The notes: generated by a model from the sequence alone, not told the origin. A stretch of DNA of 64,000 nucleotides from Rhizobiales bacterium GAS188 (GCA_900104855.1 FNSS01000002.1:434001-498000), one strand, 5' to 3'; counted from the stretch's first letter, positions 17,777-26,693 are shown. Made by a program: numbers and translations.

Positions 17777-17976
17777 GGGTCTGCCTCAAACTCTGTGATG
17801 CTTGGAATTTCACATTCACCAAAGACCATTGATAACGCAGGGCAAATTCGGTTCGGTCCCTTGATTTCTCCGCGACAAGTTTTCCGACGAGACCCCTGCG
17901 TGAAATCTCGAAGTGTTTTGCGAGTGTTATGGGTTCGAAACGGTCTCGGGCACCACAGAGAGAATGAGGCAGACCC
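17777..17976. repeat. MITE-like family 2, copy B
   Basis: About 200 bp with ends GGGTCTGCCTCA / TGAGGCAGACCC. Internal blocks match copy A (TTGATAACGCA, GTGTTATGGGTTC, GGTCTCGG), so the two derive from one element. No open frame is present. Confidence 0.7.
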
Positions 17977-18109
17977 CCCACGACCCCAACCTTGGCAAGG
18001 CCTCCAAATGCGCCATTTCAGCCCCACTTCTCGCGAGGCACAGCGACGGTATCCCAAACAGGGGTCTCAAGAGCCACGGGTGTGTTCGCTCGTCCATCAG
18101 ATAGGACAT

Positions 18110-18610
18110 TGCGGATTCCGATTCATGCCGGCCACCAATTCCGAGATGATGTCGGCCACCATTCCGATTTGATCCCGGCCACCATTCCGAGGTGAAGCCG
18201 GGCACCCTGTAGCCGATTTCGGCGGCGCCGTTCCCAGCGGGTCAGCAACCGCGGCATTCCCGACCTCGACCAGCCACGAGGAGAACGGGATGCCGGCCAG
18301 GAGAGAGCTGACCATGCGCCAACTGCGACAGATGCTGCGTCTTGCCCGAGATGGGGTGAGCGCGCGCGAGATCGGGCGAACGCTCGGCGTCGCGCGATCG
18401 ACCGTTCAGGACAACCTGAAGCGAGCAGAGGCTGCCGGCCTTGCCTGGCCGCTGGGGGTCGAGATCACCGACGCCGTTCTCGAGCAGCGCCTCTTCGCGC
18501 GGGCCGGGATACGGCCCGGCTTACGCCGGCGGGTTGAACCGGATTGGGCCTCGCTGGTGCGCGAGGCGAAGCGGCCGGGCGTCAATCCAACATCCGGTTC
18601 AAACGTGTAG
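18110..18610 (+). mobile_element. IS21-family remnant (left end and start of istA)
   Basis: Three or four short direct repeats of the type CGGCCACCATTCCGA (18127-18195) look like the transposase binding sites at an IS21 left end. They precede the first 90 codons of istA (18290-18610: MRQLRQMLRLARDGVSAREI, GRTLGVARSTVQDNLKRAEA, a helix-turn-helix). The DDE domain and istB are missing; the sequence changes at about 18594. Confidence 0.75.
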
Positions 18611-18896
18611 ACGCGGCCTTCGTGCGCCTTCAGCGCCGCCGGAATGAGAAGAGACCCATATTGCCCCCCACATCCCAGACGATCGAAGTCGGTTCAACCC
18701 AGCGCGCGATGAAGGTTTGATGCACTGGATCGATTGGAACCCCGCGCGGGCTCAGTACGCTGAGTTGCGCGCCAGGAGACACGTACGCCTCGAAGGTTCC
18801 ATCTGGCGTCTGGACGCGGCGCAAAAAAGATACCGCGTTGAAGACCCGATATGCCGCTCGACTGTTATTCGGCGTGCAATTTTGGCTCTGACGCAA
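18594..18896 (-). pseudogene. FkbM-type methyltransferase fragment
   Basis: On the minus strand the frame reads SFLRRVQTPDGTFEAYVSPG, then the SAM-binding motif SIVWDVGGNMGLFSF; a one-base shift at about 18650 continues PAALKAHEGRVYTFEPD, the next FkbM motif. The rest is cut by the IS21 remnant. FkbM enzymes O-methylate sugars or secondary metabolites. Confidence 0.65.
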
Positions 18897-18918
18897 TCTC
18901 GGTGCAGGCTAGCGATTG

Positions 18919-19262
18919 TCAGGCCGCTCCGATCAACCTTGCTTGCAACAATTCGAGTTTGGCGCGCCCATACATCTGACGCTTGACGAGTTTGAGCTTG
19001 GTGATCTGGCCCTCGGTTTGTCCGTTGGACCATGGCTCGGTGATGGCAGCCAGAACAGCCCTTCTGTCCTTGGCGATGCCACTTGCGAAGGAGGCCAGAA
19101 GGCTTGCCTTGGCCCTGTCGATCCACGGATCGAGATCGTCTTTCGCCTTGGTTCGGATCATCGTCTGGAAGTAGCCAATCAGCGTTCTGGCTTCGACGAG
19201 TGCTGGTACGCCGGTCTCGATCGCGGCCAGGGTCACGGATTGCTTCGCCGAAGTGATCCTGC
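18919..19262 (-). pseudogene. ISL3-family transposase, C-terminal fragment
   Basis: The frame has the ISL3 C-terminus (IGYFQTMIRTKAKDDLDPWI, EPWSNGQTEGQITKLKLVKR, MYGRAKLELLQARLIGAA) including the conserved Glu of the catalytic triad. Upstream of 19262 the sequence belongs to a RES-domain gene on the other strand, so only the last 110 or so residues remain. Confidence 0.8.
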
Positions 19263-19570
19263 GTGACCGCGGTGTGTGTCGGATCAAGGCCTTCCCGTTG
19301 GAATGGGCGGAGCTCGAAAAGTGGACATGCGCCGAACTACGAAATACTTCCGCGCTGCGGCTCGTCGATCTACGTGGCGATGGGCTGCTTCGCATGGGTG
19401 TGCCGACCGACGTGGCACGGGCGAGTTCGCAGACGCTTGGACGGCGCTGGTCACGAGCCTTCTGGGCCCATGACGCGAAACCCGACGGGATCATGTACGA
19501 ACCCCGTCTCAACGGTGAGACCAATATCGCCCTCTTTGACAGAGCACTCACGAAGGCTCTGTCGCAATAA
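19263..19570 (+). pseudogene. RES-domain toxin, C-terminal fragment
   Basis: The frame carries the end of a RES domain (LRLVDLRGDGLLRMGV, GRRWSRAFWAHDAKPDGIMY, ALFDRALTKAL). Complete RES toxins degrade NAD+ and pair with a Xre-type antitoxin. Here the N-terminal half with the catalytic Arg is missing, no antitoxin is nearby, and the last residues come from the end of the IS6 element that follows. Confidence 0.65.
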
Positions 19571-20370
19571 GCCAGTGAAGTTGAAGCGAAGCCGCGGGGT
19601 CGGCCGCCGCTCAAACTGCCAGGGAGTAGAACAGACTTGCTGCGGACGAGACTTGGCCTTCGGGGCGGTCGAGCTGCCCCTTGTGGATCATGTGCATCGT
19701 CTCGATGCCGGCGATTAGGATGCTCGCGCAGCGAAAAGTCTTGAACCCCAGCATGGGCCGCACGATGCGCTTAATCGCCCGATGATCTTGCTCAACGATG
19801 TTGTTGAGATACTTCGATTGGCGCAGCTCGATGTCGGCCTCATTCTCAGCGTTGTAGCTGGCGATCGCGGCGGTGTTCGCTCTGCTCTTGTCGATGGTGA
19901 TCCTGTCTGGCTCGCCATGCAGCGCGATTGAGCGCTCCAGGAATGTGCGAGCCGCGGCGCAGTCGCGCTTGGCTCGCAATAGAAAGTCGACGGTGTCGCC
20001 GTCGCGGTCAACTGCCCGGTACAAATATTTCCACTGACCCGCCACCTTGACGTATGTCTCGTCCATGCGCCAGCTCTTGCCCACTGTTCGCTTACGTCGC
20101 CGCAACATAGCAGCGAGCACCGGCAGAATCTTGATCGCCCAGCGGTGCACCGTGGCGTGATCGACGAACACTCCGCGCTCCTGCATCATCTCTTCGATGT
20201 GGCGCAGGCTCAGCGGATAGGCCGAGTACCAGCGCACGCAGGTCAGCATCACTTCCAGCGGATAGTTCATCCGCTGGATCACCTTGCGCAGCGCTTCGAT
20301 CATCACCTTCGTCCCAGTCGTCAAAAAACCAGCGAGCACCTTACCAGCGATCGCTTATTGCGACAGAACC
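19555..20370 (-). mobile_element. IS6-family insertion sequence (type 2), 816 bp, divergent copy
   Basis: Ends GGCTCTGTCGCAATAAG and GGTTCTGTCGCAATAAGC (inverse) enclose one transposase gene. Two further copies of exactly 816 bp lie at 34426-35241 and 59624-60439; those two encode identical proteins, and this one differs at several positions. No direct target repeat is visible. Confidence 0.9.
19611..20339 (-). CDS. IS6-family (IS26-like) transposase
   Basis: The 242-residue product has the IS6 architecture: N-terminal HTH (LSLRHIEEMMQERGVFVDHA) and DDE core with WRMDETYVKVAGQWKYLYRA, RITIDKSRANTAAI and NIVEQDHRAIKRIVRPMLGF. It is full length. Internal ATG at 20303 is an alternative start with the usual family length. 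Confidence 0.9.
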   Translation of the reverse strand: MLAGFLTTGTKVMIEALRKVIQRMNYPLEVMLTCVRWYSAYPLSLRHIEEMMQERGVFVDHATVHRWAIKILPVLAAMLRRRKRTVGKSWRMDETYVKVAGQWKYLYRAVDRDGDTVDFLLRAKRDCAAARTFLERSIALHGEPDRITIDKSRANTAAIASYNAENEADIELRQSKYLNNIVEQDHRAIKRIVRPMLGFKTFRCASILIAGIETMHMIHKGQLDRPEGQVSSAASLFYSLAV

Positions 20371-20800
20371 GAGAATATTGCTTGGCGTTATGCAGCTAAT
20401 GTGAGAAATTTGCCGCTCCAACGTTGGTGACCGATTCGGGCGCGGCGTGGACACCAAGAATGAGAATGTCAACGATGAGGCTCATGCGGCAGGCGATGAG
20501 CTCTCCGAGGCCGAGGAGCATAGCTGGCTGGAAGGCTGCCGACGCGAGGAAGCCGTTCGCGAGCTCCTGAAGCGGCACAAAGGCGAACGGCTCAAGATCA
20601 GCGATGTGGAAGACGTAGCCCGGGAACTCGGCATCAGCCTGCCGCCTGCTCAATCGTCAACGCTTCGAGGAGCTCGCTTTCGCCGCCTTTGGCGGTCCGC
20701 GCGAATTCTCAAATTAAGCGTACGTCGCTCGCGAACGCGCCGCGATATTCTCATTCATCGTGTCCAAGCCTGCACAAACCGCGATATTCTCAATCCAACA
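20371..20800 (+). mobile_element. Deletion derivative of a Mu/Tn552-type transposon
   Basis: Three repeats of GCGATATTCTCAAT type at 20700, 20741 and 20779 (ending in ACA at 20800) and two opposite repeats near 20371 and 20400 (GAGAATATTGC, GTGAGAAATTTGC) resemble the multiple transposase binding sites at the ends of Mu-type (TniA/TnsB-like) elements. Between them is only the first part of a transposase gene. The left tip is cut by the IS6 element. Confidence 0.45.
20447..20655 (+). pseudogene. N-terminal fragment of a Mu-type transposase
   Basis: The frame gives an acidic leader and then REEAVRELLKRHKGERLKIS and DVEDVARELGISLP, the HTH found at the start of Rhizobiales transposases with a Mu-type C-terminal domain. 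It breaks off right after the HTH and runs into end repeats. The catalytic domain is absent. Confidence 0.5.
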
Positions 20801-20970
20801 TGCCAACTGACATGAAGGCCCGAGCGCTGCAGGAGCCCCGTGGGTGGCCTTGCGGAGCTTCCCTGCTAGGTGATGCCCTCCAAGCCCCAGAACGCCATCC
20901 TGCAAGCCCCCAGGGCTCCGAAACGCCATCCGGACGGCCAGGGCTCCTTCGAGGCGGGGTGAGCAACCGG

Positions 20971-21068
20971 CATTGTCACACCAACGATAGCGCGGATGCT
21001 CAAGGCTGAGGTAATGTGGCGAATGATGACCATATCGTTCGCTCGTCACCAATTTCCTCCGGCGATCA
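20971..21068 (+). repeat. Degraded 5' end of the 803-bp IS6-family element
   Basis: The stretch aligns with 1311-1410: terminal repeat GGCATTGTCACACC, then GTGGCGAATGATGACCAT and the first 18 codons of the transposase (ISFARHQFPPAI). After that the sequence is unrelated. Confidence 0.65.
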
Positions 21069-21237
21069 CGCGCCAAAGCAAAGCCCTGCCTCGTTGCAAC
21101 AAAAGGTATTGGAGCCGGTTGTATCGCCATCAATCAAAGTATGTAATGCTCCTCCGGGGACGGAAGATAGCGTGGCAACGCCACAAGAAGCTGGGTGCGT
21201 CGCTGGAGCGTCCCTTTGAGTTCGCGCGGGCTATCCA

Positions 21238-21705
21238 ATGATTGCGTCGTTCATCGCCAGGGTGCGTAGCCTATTGATGGAGGCTCGGCGTGCCCTAACG
21301 ATCTTGCCTATTGCCAGACGTGATCGCGCAAGGACCGAGGCAGATCGCCGGGTCCGGGGAATTGAGGTCATGAAGGCATCCAAACTGATTTGCACGGAAT
21401 TGTTGAGAGCTCGCGCGGCGGCGAAGATATGCGTCGAAGAGAAGCACTGGTGGAGCGTCGATTTGCAACCTACAACAGAAGCTTGGCAGAATTATCGGCC
21501 CGTGATTGCACGCGAATTATCGATAACCGGTTGGTCGGCGGTGGTTTCGGGATTTGAGGCCTTGGAAAATCTAGTGAAGGAAGCCAGTCAAGTTGGCGAG
21601 ATCGGGGGCACGCTGACTGAGGAGACGGCAGCGCGGATCGTTCCCTTACTTCATGAAATTGAGCTCGGTTGCATTGCACTTGCGGCTTTGTCACGGGAAC
21701 CTTGA
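21238..21705 (+). CDS. Hypothetical protein
   Basis: The 155-residue frame starts with an ATG that overlaps the stop of a short upstream frame (ATGA). It is rich in Ala, Arg and Glu and probably all-helical (ELLRARAAAKICVEEKHWWS; GFEALENLVKEASQVGEIGG). Its last ten residues are encoded by the end of an IS6-family remnant, so the native C-terminus may be lost. The family is not recognised. Confidence 0.45.
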   Translation: MIASFIARVRSLLMEARRALTILPIARRDRARTEADRRVRGIEVMKASKLICTELLRARAAAKICVEEKHWWSVDLQPTTEAWQNYRPVIARELSITGWSAVVSGFEALENLVKEASQVGEIGGTLTEETAARIVPLLHEIELGCIALAALSREP

Positions 21706-21718
21706 TCGACTCGCAGAG
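21684..21718. repeat. End fragment of the 803-bp IS6-family element
   Basis: GGCTTTGTCACGGGAACC followed by TTGATCGACTCGCAGAGG matches the first 35 bases of the copy at 31119. No transposase sequence follows. Confidence 0.6.
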
Positions 21719-21833
21719 GTAACGATCAGCCGATTGATGTCGCGCATGACGCGCTCGATCGCGCCGACTGTCCCTGGGAGCGGCTGTGGCGTGGCGAGCT
21801 CGGCGCCTTGCTCGGAGAAGTCGAGGCCTGTGG

Positions 21834-22853
21834 TCAAACGATCGTCTCGGCGAGCCTCAAAAGCTCGGCGCAGCTTTCCGATCTTGCCGCGAAATCCTTC
21901 CAGGCGGTGTCGCGCGCGACGTCGCGCCAGCGGTTCAACAAGGTTTCGTCGAGCGCCACGACCTTGGCCCCCGCTTTCGAGAAGGTCTTCTCGACCTGCT
22001 CGTCATCGGCCTGTGCGCCCGCGGTGGCGAAAGCTTCGAGCTCGCTGCCGATCTCCATGACGGCGTTCTGCTGATCCTTCGGCAGTCCGTCGAATATGAC
22101 CTTCGACATCATCAGAGGTTCCATCATGAACCAGAAGGAGCGTCCATGGCCCGATGTGAGGGATTTCGACAATTCCTCGAGACGGAAGGAGATCAGGCTC
22201 GTCGACGAGGTCAGCACGGCGTCGCAGGCGCCGGTCTGCATGGCGGCATAGCTTTCGTTCGAAGGGATGTTGAGGGTCGCGGCGCCAGCTGCCTTGAGCA
22301 TCAGGTCCATCTCGCGCGAGCCGCCGCGCACCTTCATGCCTTTGGCATCTTCCGGCGTGACCAGCGGCGTCGTGCGGCTCGCGGCGCCGCCGGCCTGCCA
22401 GACCCAACAGGGCATGACGATGCCCTTCTCTTCAAGGATCGTTGTGAGGCGCTTGCCGACCTGAGAACTCTTCCACTGCCCGCCCTGCTGATAGGTCGTG
22501 ACCAGGCAAGGCATCAATCCGATATTGGTCTCCGCCACCTCTCCCCCCGCATAGGGAAGCGGGTAGAAACTCATATCGAGCGCGCCTTTTCGCATCGCCG
22601 AGAATTGCGAGTTCGTCTTCATCAGCGAGGAGTTGGGGTAGACTTGAACGCTCAGCGCGCCATTGGTGCGCTTCTCGAGTTCCGTCGCGAACTTTCGGCA
22701 CAGCCGATCCCGGAAGTCGCCTTCATCGATGCTGCCGCCCGGAAATTGATGCGAAAGCTTCAAGACCGTCCCCGCGCCGGCGGGGCCGCGCAGACCAAGC
22801 AGCGCGGGTGCGGCAAGCGTGCCAGCGAGTAGATTACGTCGTGTGATGTTCAT
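21834..22853 (-). CDS. TRAP transporter solute-binding protein, DctP family
   Basis: The 339-residue protein starts at ATG 22853 with AGGAGG eight bases upstream. A twin-arginine signal (NITRRNLLAGTLAAPALLG) is followed by the DctP fold: LKLSHQFPGGSIDEGDFRDR, a ligand-binding region with VRGGSREMDLMLKAAGAATL and the family's C-terminal helices. It would bind an organic acid in the periplasm and deliver it to a DctQM membrane pair, but no such genes are nearby. A TAXI-type binding protein gene lies just upstream on the same strand. The frame can be extended to 22955 only through a MITE-like sequence, which I exclude. Confidence 0.85.
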   Translation of the reverse strand: MNITRRNLLAGTLAAPALLGLRGPAGAGTVLKLSHQFPGGSIDEGDFRDRLCRKFATELEKRTNGALSVQVYPNSSLMKTNSQFSAMRKGALDMSFYPLPYAGGEVAETNIGLMPCLVTTYQQGGQWKSSQVGKRLTTILEEKGIVMPCWVWQAGGAASRTTPLVTPEDAKGMKVRGGSREMDLMLKAAGAATLNIPSNESYAAMQTGACDAVLTSSTSLISFRLEELSKSLTSGHGRSFWFMMEPLMMSKVIFDGLPKDQQNAVMEIGSELEAFATAGAQADDEQVEKTFSKAGAKVVALDETLLNRWRDVARDTAWKDFAARSESCAELLRLAETIV

Positions 22854-22873
22854 CGATAGCACCTCCTCTTTTG

Positions 22874-22940
22874 CAATCACTCGTTTCGACCCCACTTCCA
22901 AGCAAGTAATAACAGTAAAAACACGCTCCGTGACAATGCC
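22874..22940. repeat. Partial copy of MITE-like family 1
   Basis: Sixty-seven bases match the right half of the elements at 32977 and 59375 (CAAGCAAGTAATAACA block and end TGACAATGCC). It sits between the two TRAP binding-protein genes, directly upstream of the dctP-type ribosome binding site, and may separate them into two transcripts. Confidence 0.6.
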
Positions 22941-22964
22941 GCCGGGAGACGCCATCCATTGTAC

Positions 22965-24137
22965 TCAACGTGCAACGGGGTGGGTCTTCTGCCAGTCAAG
23001 GAACTCGCGGAACAGGGCTTCGCGATCTTCCGCTCGATCGGGACCGAGGGGGCGCGCCTGATTCTGGCTCAGGAACTGTTCGAATCTGTTGCGGACCTCG
23101 CTTGTCGCGGTGGCGCTGCTGTTGCGGTCGAGCCATTCCTGTGCGGGCCGGAAACGGACCCATCCGGCCAGAGGTGCGTTGAGCGCTACTTCCTTCCACT
23201 TCGGATGGAACGGCGGCTGCTGCAGCCGGCCGATCTTGCCGAAGAACGCGTCGACAAAATGCGCGAGCCTGCGATAGCGTTCCGTGTTACCCGGCCAATT
23301 GAAGACCGCCAGCACCGCCGGCACCGCGACCGTGTCAACAAGTTCACCTTTGTCGATGAGATTTGGATAGTTGTCCGATGTCAGCTGTGCCGGCAGATAG
23401 TCCGACTGCAGCGATTTTGCATATTCGATGGGAACAAGGTGCAAGTTTGGATCCTTGATTTGCGTGGTGGCCTTCGAGGGTTGGCCCTGCACGGCGACGA
23501 CGGCGTCAAGCTCACCTTTCGACAGTTTGTCGTAGGCGATGCGCTGTTCGACGTATGCGAAATTCGGATGGATCCCGAGTCGCTCGAAAATGGCGATCGC
23601 AGTTACGAACGTGCCGCCGTTCGGCAGGTCGATTGATACCTTCTTGCCTTCCAGATCCGCGAGGCTGCGGACGCTCTTTGGTGCCACGACGTGCACCTCC
23701 TCGTTGTAGAGCTTCGTGATGTACGCAAACCTGCTCTTGATGTTGTTGGCGAATCCTTTCTTCTCGAGATAATCGAGCGTGTCCGAGCGGACAATCCCGA
23801 GATCGACCCCCCTGAGGTACAGGATGTCGGCGACGCTCTGAACCGAGCCGCGCCCGACAATGGACAGGACCCGCAGGTTTTCACCGTCGTCAAGGACCGA
23901 TTCGAGATCAGCCCCGATCTGCACGTAGGTCCCGCCGATCGTTCCCGATATCAACGTGACCGTATTGGCGTTGAGACGGGCCGAAGTTTCCAGCCTACCG
24001 TTCCCGTAGCGAAATATCGCTTTGAGCCCTTCGCTGACCGTACCGGGATCCACTTCGGTTTCGGCCGCCCAGCCGACTCCGACAAACGACACCAGCATTA
24101 CGGCGATCGCGAAAAGCCGCCCGTTATTCCATCCCAT
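22965..24137 (-). CDS. TAXI-family TRAP solute-binding protein
   Basis: The 390-residue protein has a signal peptide (LFAIAVMLVSFVGVGWAAE) and the TAXI core: LISGTIGGTYVQIGADLESV, GVDLGIVRSDTLDYLEKKG, KVSIDLPNGGTFVTAIAIFE. This family binds small acids or amino acids for TRAP-T permeases with fused membrane subunits. The C-terminal 100 residues form an extra helical extension ending in LFREFLDWQKTHPVAR. No permease gene is seen in the window, so it is an orphan or works as a sensor. Confidence 0.8.
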   Translation of the reverse strand: MGWNNGRLFAIAVMLVSFVGVGWAAETEVDPGTVSEGLKAIFRYGNGRLETSARLNANTVTLISGTIGGTYVQIGADLESVLDDGENLRVLSIVGRGSVQSVADILYLRGVDLGIVRSDTLDYLEKKGFANNIKSRFAYITKLYNEEVHVVAPKSVRSLADLEGKKVSIDLPNGGTFVTAIAIFERLGIHPNFAYVEQRIAYDKLSKGELDAVVAVQGQPSKATTQIKDPNLHLVPIEYAKSLQSDYLPAQLTSDNYPNLIDKGELVDTVAVPAVLAVFNWPGNTERYRRLAHFVDAFFGKIGRLQQPPFHPKWKEVALNAPLAGWVRFRPAQEWLDRNSSATATSEVRNRFEQFLSQNQARPLGPDRAEDREALFREFLDWQKTHPVAR

Positions 24138-24251
24138 GCTAGCCTCTCACATGCGATCTGTGTTTCCGGAAACGGAATGTTCGCGGCGCGAACAACTTCA
24201 CGACCGCTGCGAAGCCGTTTCGGGTAGTTCCGCCGCCGGCCAGTCGTTGCC

Positions 24252-26420
24252 TCATCGGTCGCGACCTGCGAGCAACTGCAACCGTCCGGGCGCTGCGGCC
24301 GATCCTAGCTCCCGCGCCCGTTTGTACCAAGTTCGGGCCTTCTCGATGTCCGCCGTCGGGCCTTGGAGTCCGAGCTTCTCCAGCACGATCGGATCGTAGG
24401 TCCCAGCCAGCAACAAAGCCGCTTGCGCTTCACCGGCTTCGGCGGCGCGCTGCAGCACCAAACGCGCCGAGGCGAGATCGCCGCTCGCGATGAAACCCTC
24501 TCCCCGTTTGACCAGCGCCGCGACCTCGTCGGAGTCCAAGTGTCGGACAACGAAAACAGGTCTCGTCGTTTGGGCCACTGCGGGTGCCACCCATTCGAGG
24601 TGCAGCGTCTTGAGATCGGCAACGCTGTCGTTGGCGAGTCGCAATTCAAGTCCGAGTTCCATCGCACCGACAAAACCTTGAGGCGGTCGCACCAAGGCCT
24701 CGCGCAGCTCCGTCGCCATCAATCGCCAGCCGCCGGCTCCCGAAGCGCGACCCACAGTCAATGTCGCCCCAGCCGCAAGCCCATTGATCGCTATCATCGC
24801 GCCTGCGGGGGCGTTACTGAGTGAAACGCTCAACGGAGGCGCCTCGCCCGCTCCGCGGGACGACGCCTGACCGACGATGAGCTGGGCAGCCGGCGCTTTC
24901 GCCCGGTCGATCGGCGCCCCGGGTGTCGCTTGCCCGAAGGTCTGCGGAGGCGAGGGCGTCACTGGCGGCAGCGATGCGGGCGCTTGTGGCGTCGCCAGAT
25001 CGGCCACAACTGGTGAAGGCGCCTCGGAAATAGCCTCGCCGGTTGAGCGCGTTCTCGGACTGACAGACGAATCGACCAACTCGTCGGGGAGCGATGGTGC
25101 GCTCGCGATAGCCTCGGCCTTGGGGGATGCCGCAACCGGCGGAAGCGAGGGCGTCGCTGGCGGCAGCGATGCGGGCGCTTGTGGCGTCGCCAGATCGGCC
25201 ACAACTGGTGAAGGCGCCTCGGAAATAGCCTCGCCGGTTGAGCGAGTTCTCGGACTGACAGACGAATCGACCAACTCGTCGGGGAGCGATAGTGCGCTCG
25301 CGATAGCCTCGGCCTTGGTGGAGGCCGTCGCAACCGGCAGAAGCGAGGGCGTCGCTGGCAGCAGCGATGCGGGCGCTTGTGGCGTCGCCAGATCGGCCAC
25401 AACTGGTGAAGGCGCCCCGGAAATAGCCTCGCCGGTTGAGCGCGTTCTCGGACTGACAGACGAATCGACCAACTCGTCGGGGAGCGATGGTGCGCTCGCG
25501 ATAGCCTCGGCCTTGGGGGATGCCGCAACCGGCGGAAGCGAGGGCGTCGCTGGCGGCAGCGATGCGGGCGCTTGTGGCGTCGCCAGATCGGCCACAACTG
25601 GTGAAGGCGCCTCGGAAATAGCCTCGCCGGTTGAGCGCGTTCTCGGACTGACAGACGAATCGACCAACTCGTCGGGGAGCGATGGTGCGCTCGCGATAGC
25701 CTCGGCCTTGGGGGATGCCGTCGCAACCGGCAGAAGCGAGGGCGTCGCTGGCGGCAGCGATGCGGGCGCTTGTGGCGTCGCCTCCGCCGCGAGACTAGGC
25801 ATCGATGGCAATGAGCTAGAGACAACCGGACTCGGTGCTGGTCCCGCGCCTAAAGGCGAGGCGGGGCCAGACGCGATGACGCTGCCAGATGACGCAGATG
25901 TCTCCGTAGTCTCGTCCGGTGGGGCGGCTTTTGCTGCGGCGGCTTCGACTGATTGCTCGGCGGGCACGATTGATTTGCTCAACGGATCGGCGCCTCCGAG
26001 CCGCGATTGGGACAGTGCCTGATGGCCGCCAATGATGTGGTCGAGCCGTGCGACGGCCGCGTCGCTCGCGTTGGTCACCGGGCCCTCCTCTCCCAGATAC
26101 TTTGGGCTGGCGTGCATGACAATCGCCGCGCCGAGCCCGATTGTGACTAGGAGAGGCGGCACGGCGAGAGCGAGCCCGCGTGACGATCCGACGCCTCGCC
26201 CAAACGAGAACGCCTGCGCGCGCTCGACCTCCGGCACACTTGACACAACCTCAAAGCTGTCAGACCGGGCGCTCGCGGCCCGCTCGGCGTGGCGCTCATC
26301 TCCATGGCCGGCGCGTCCGCGCGGCTGCTCTGAATCCGGGGCTGGACAGGCGCCATCACGCAGTTGCTGCCATAAATCGTCGAGATCTATGGCTTTAGGC
26401 AAGGTCTTCGATAAAGGCAT
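24252..26420 (-). CDS. Membrane protein with long tandem repeats and Sel1-like C-terminus
   Basis: I chose ATG at 26420 (GGAGGA five bases upstream), giving 722 residues. Order: an N-terminal IDLDDLWQQLRD motif (10-22), a basic/acidic cytoplasmic part, one membrane helix (about 82-103, LALAVPPLLVTIGLGAAIVM), a Ser/Pro-rich stalk with four 65-66-residue repeats (core SLPDELVDSSVSPRTRSTGE), a globular part (SVSLSNAPAGAMIAINGLAA), and a C-terminal Sel1/TPR-like stretch (ASARLVLQRAAEAGEAQAAL, EKARTWYKRARELGSAA). It resembles envelope-spanning proteins of exopolysaccharide or cell-division systems. The start motif recurs in the broken SPOR locus at 3-4.5 kb. Confidence 0.7.
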   Translation of the reverse strand: MPLSKTLPKAIDLDDLWQQLRDGACPAPDSEQPRGRAGHGDERHAERAASARSDSFEVVSSVPEVERAQAFSFGRGVGSSRGLALAVPPLLVTIGLGAAIVMHASPKYLGEEGPVTNASDAAVARLDHIIGGHQALSQSRLGGADPLSKSIVPAEQSVEAAAAKAAPPDETTETSASSGSVIASGPASPLGAGPAPSPVVSSSLPSMPSLAAEATPQAPASLPPATPSLLPVATASPKAEAIASAPSLPDELVDSSVSPRTRSTGEAISEAPSPVVADLATPQAPASLPPATPSLPPVAASPKAEAIASAPSLPDELVDSSVSPRTRSTGEAISGAPSPVVADLATPQAPASLLPATPSLLPVATASTKAEAIASALSLPDELVDSSVSPRTRSTGEAISEAPSPVVADLATPQAPASLPPATPSLPPVAASPKAEAIASAPSLPDELVDSSVSPRTRSTGEAISEAPSPVVADLATPQAPASLPPVTPSPPQTFGQATPGAPIDRAKAPAAQLIVGQASSRGAGEAPPLSVSLSNAPAGAMIAINGLAAGATLTVGRASGAGGWRLMATELREALVRPPQGFVGAMELGLELRLANDSVADLKTLHLEWVAPAVAQTTRPVFVVRHLDSDEVAALVKRGEGFIASGDLASARLVLQRAAEAGEAQAALLLAGTYDPIVLEKLGLQGPTADIEKARTWYKRARELGSAAAPGRLQLLAGRDR
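24960..25790. repeat. Four-unit tandem repeat, 195-198 bp period
   Basis: The marker GATGCGGGCGCTTGTGGCGT recurs near 24973, 25168, 25366, 25561 and 25760, that is every 195 or 198 bp. Units are almost identical in sequence and in frame with the 722-residue protein. They differ mainly by a 3-bp indel (ATAS/AAS). Confidence 0.9.
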
Positions 26421-26693
26421 TCCGTCCTCCGCATTTCCTCCTCGATGGAACGGCCCGCGAAGCACACGCAGTGTTGGAAAATTAAAATACTCTCTTCCGC
26501 CGTGAAGGTCGGAACCGGACCAATCGGTTTGTCACCGTTTGCTCTCTCCATCTGCTGGGTGAAGCCCGGCGAATGTGCGGACGCGAATCCCGGCGCTTCG
26601 GATCTTGTCAGCACCGCGCTCCGAGGAGAGGAGGGCTCCCTCGCTGTCACTGCCGTCGGATCCGAGTGATTGTTCGCCCCGCCAATGACGCGG

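Noticed and set aside
24960-25790. Regular repeats considered as a CRISPR array
   Set aside because: Units are 195-198 bp, nearly identical throughout and in frame with a protein; there are no short repeats with unique spacers and no cas genes.
24877-26022. A 381-codon plus-strand frame with Gly/Ala/Ser-rich repeats
   Set aside because: It is the antisense of the repeats in the 722-residue protein. The repeat length is a multiple of three, which keeps the opposite frame open; there is no ribosome binding site.
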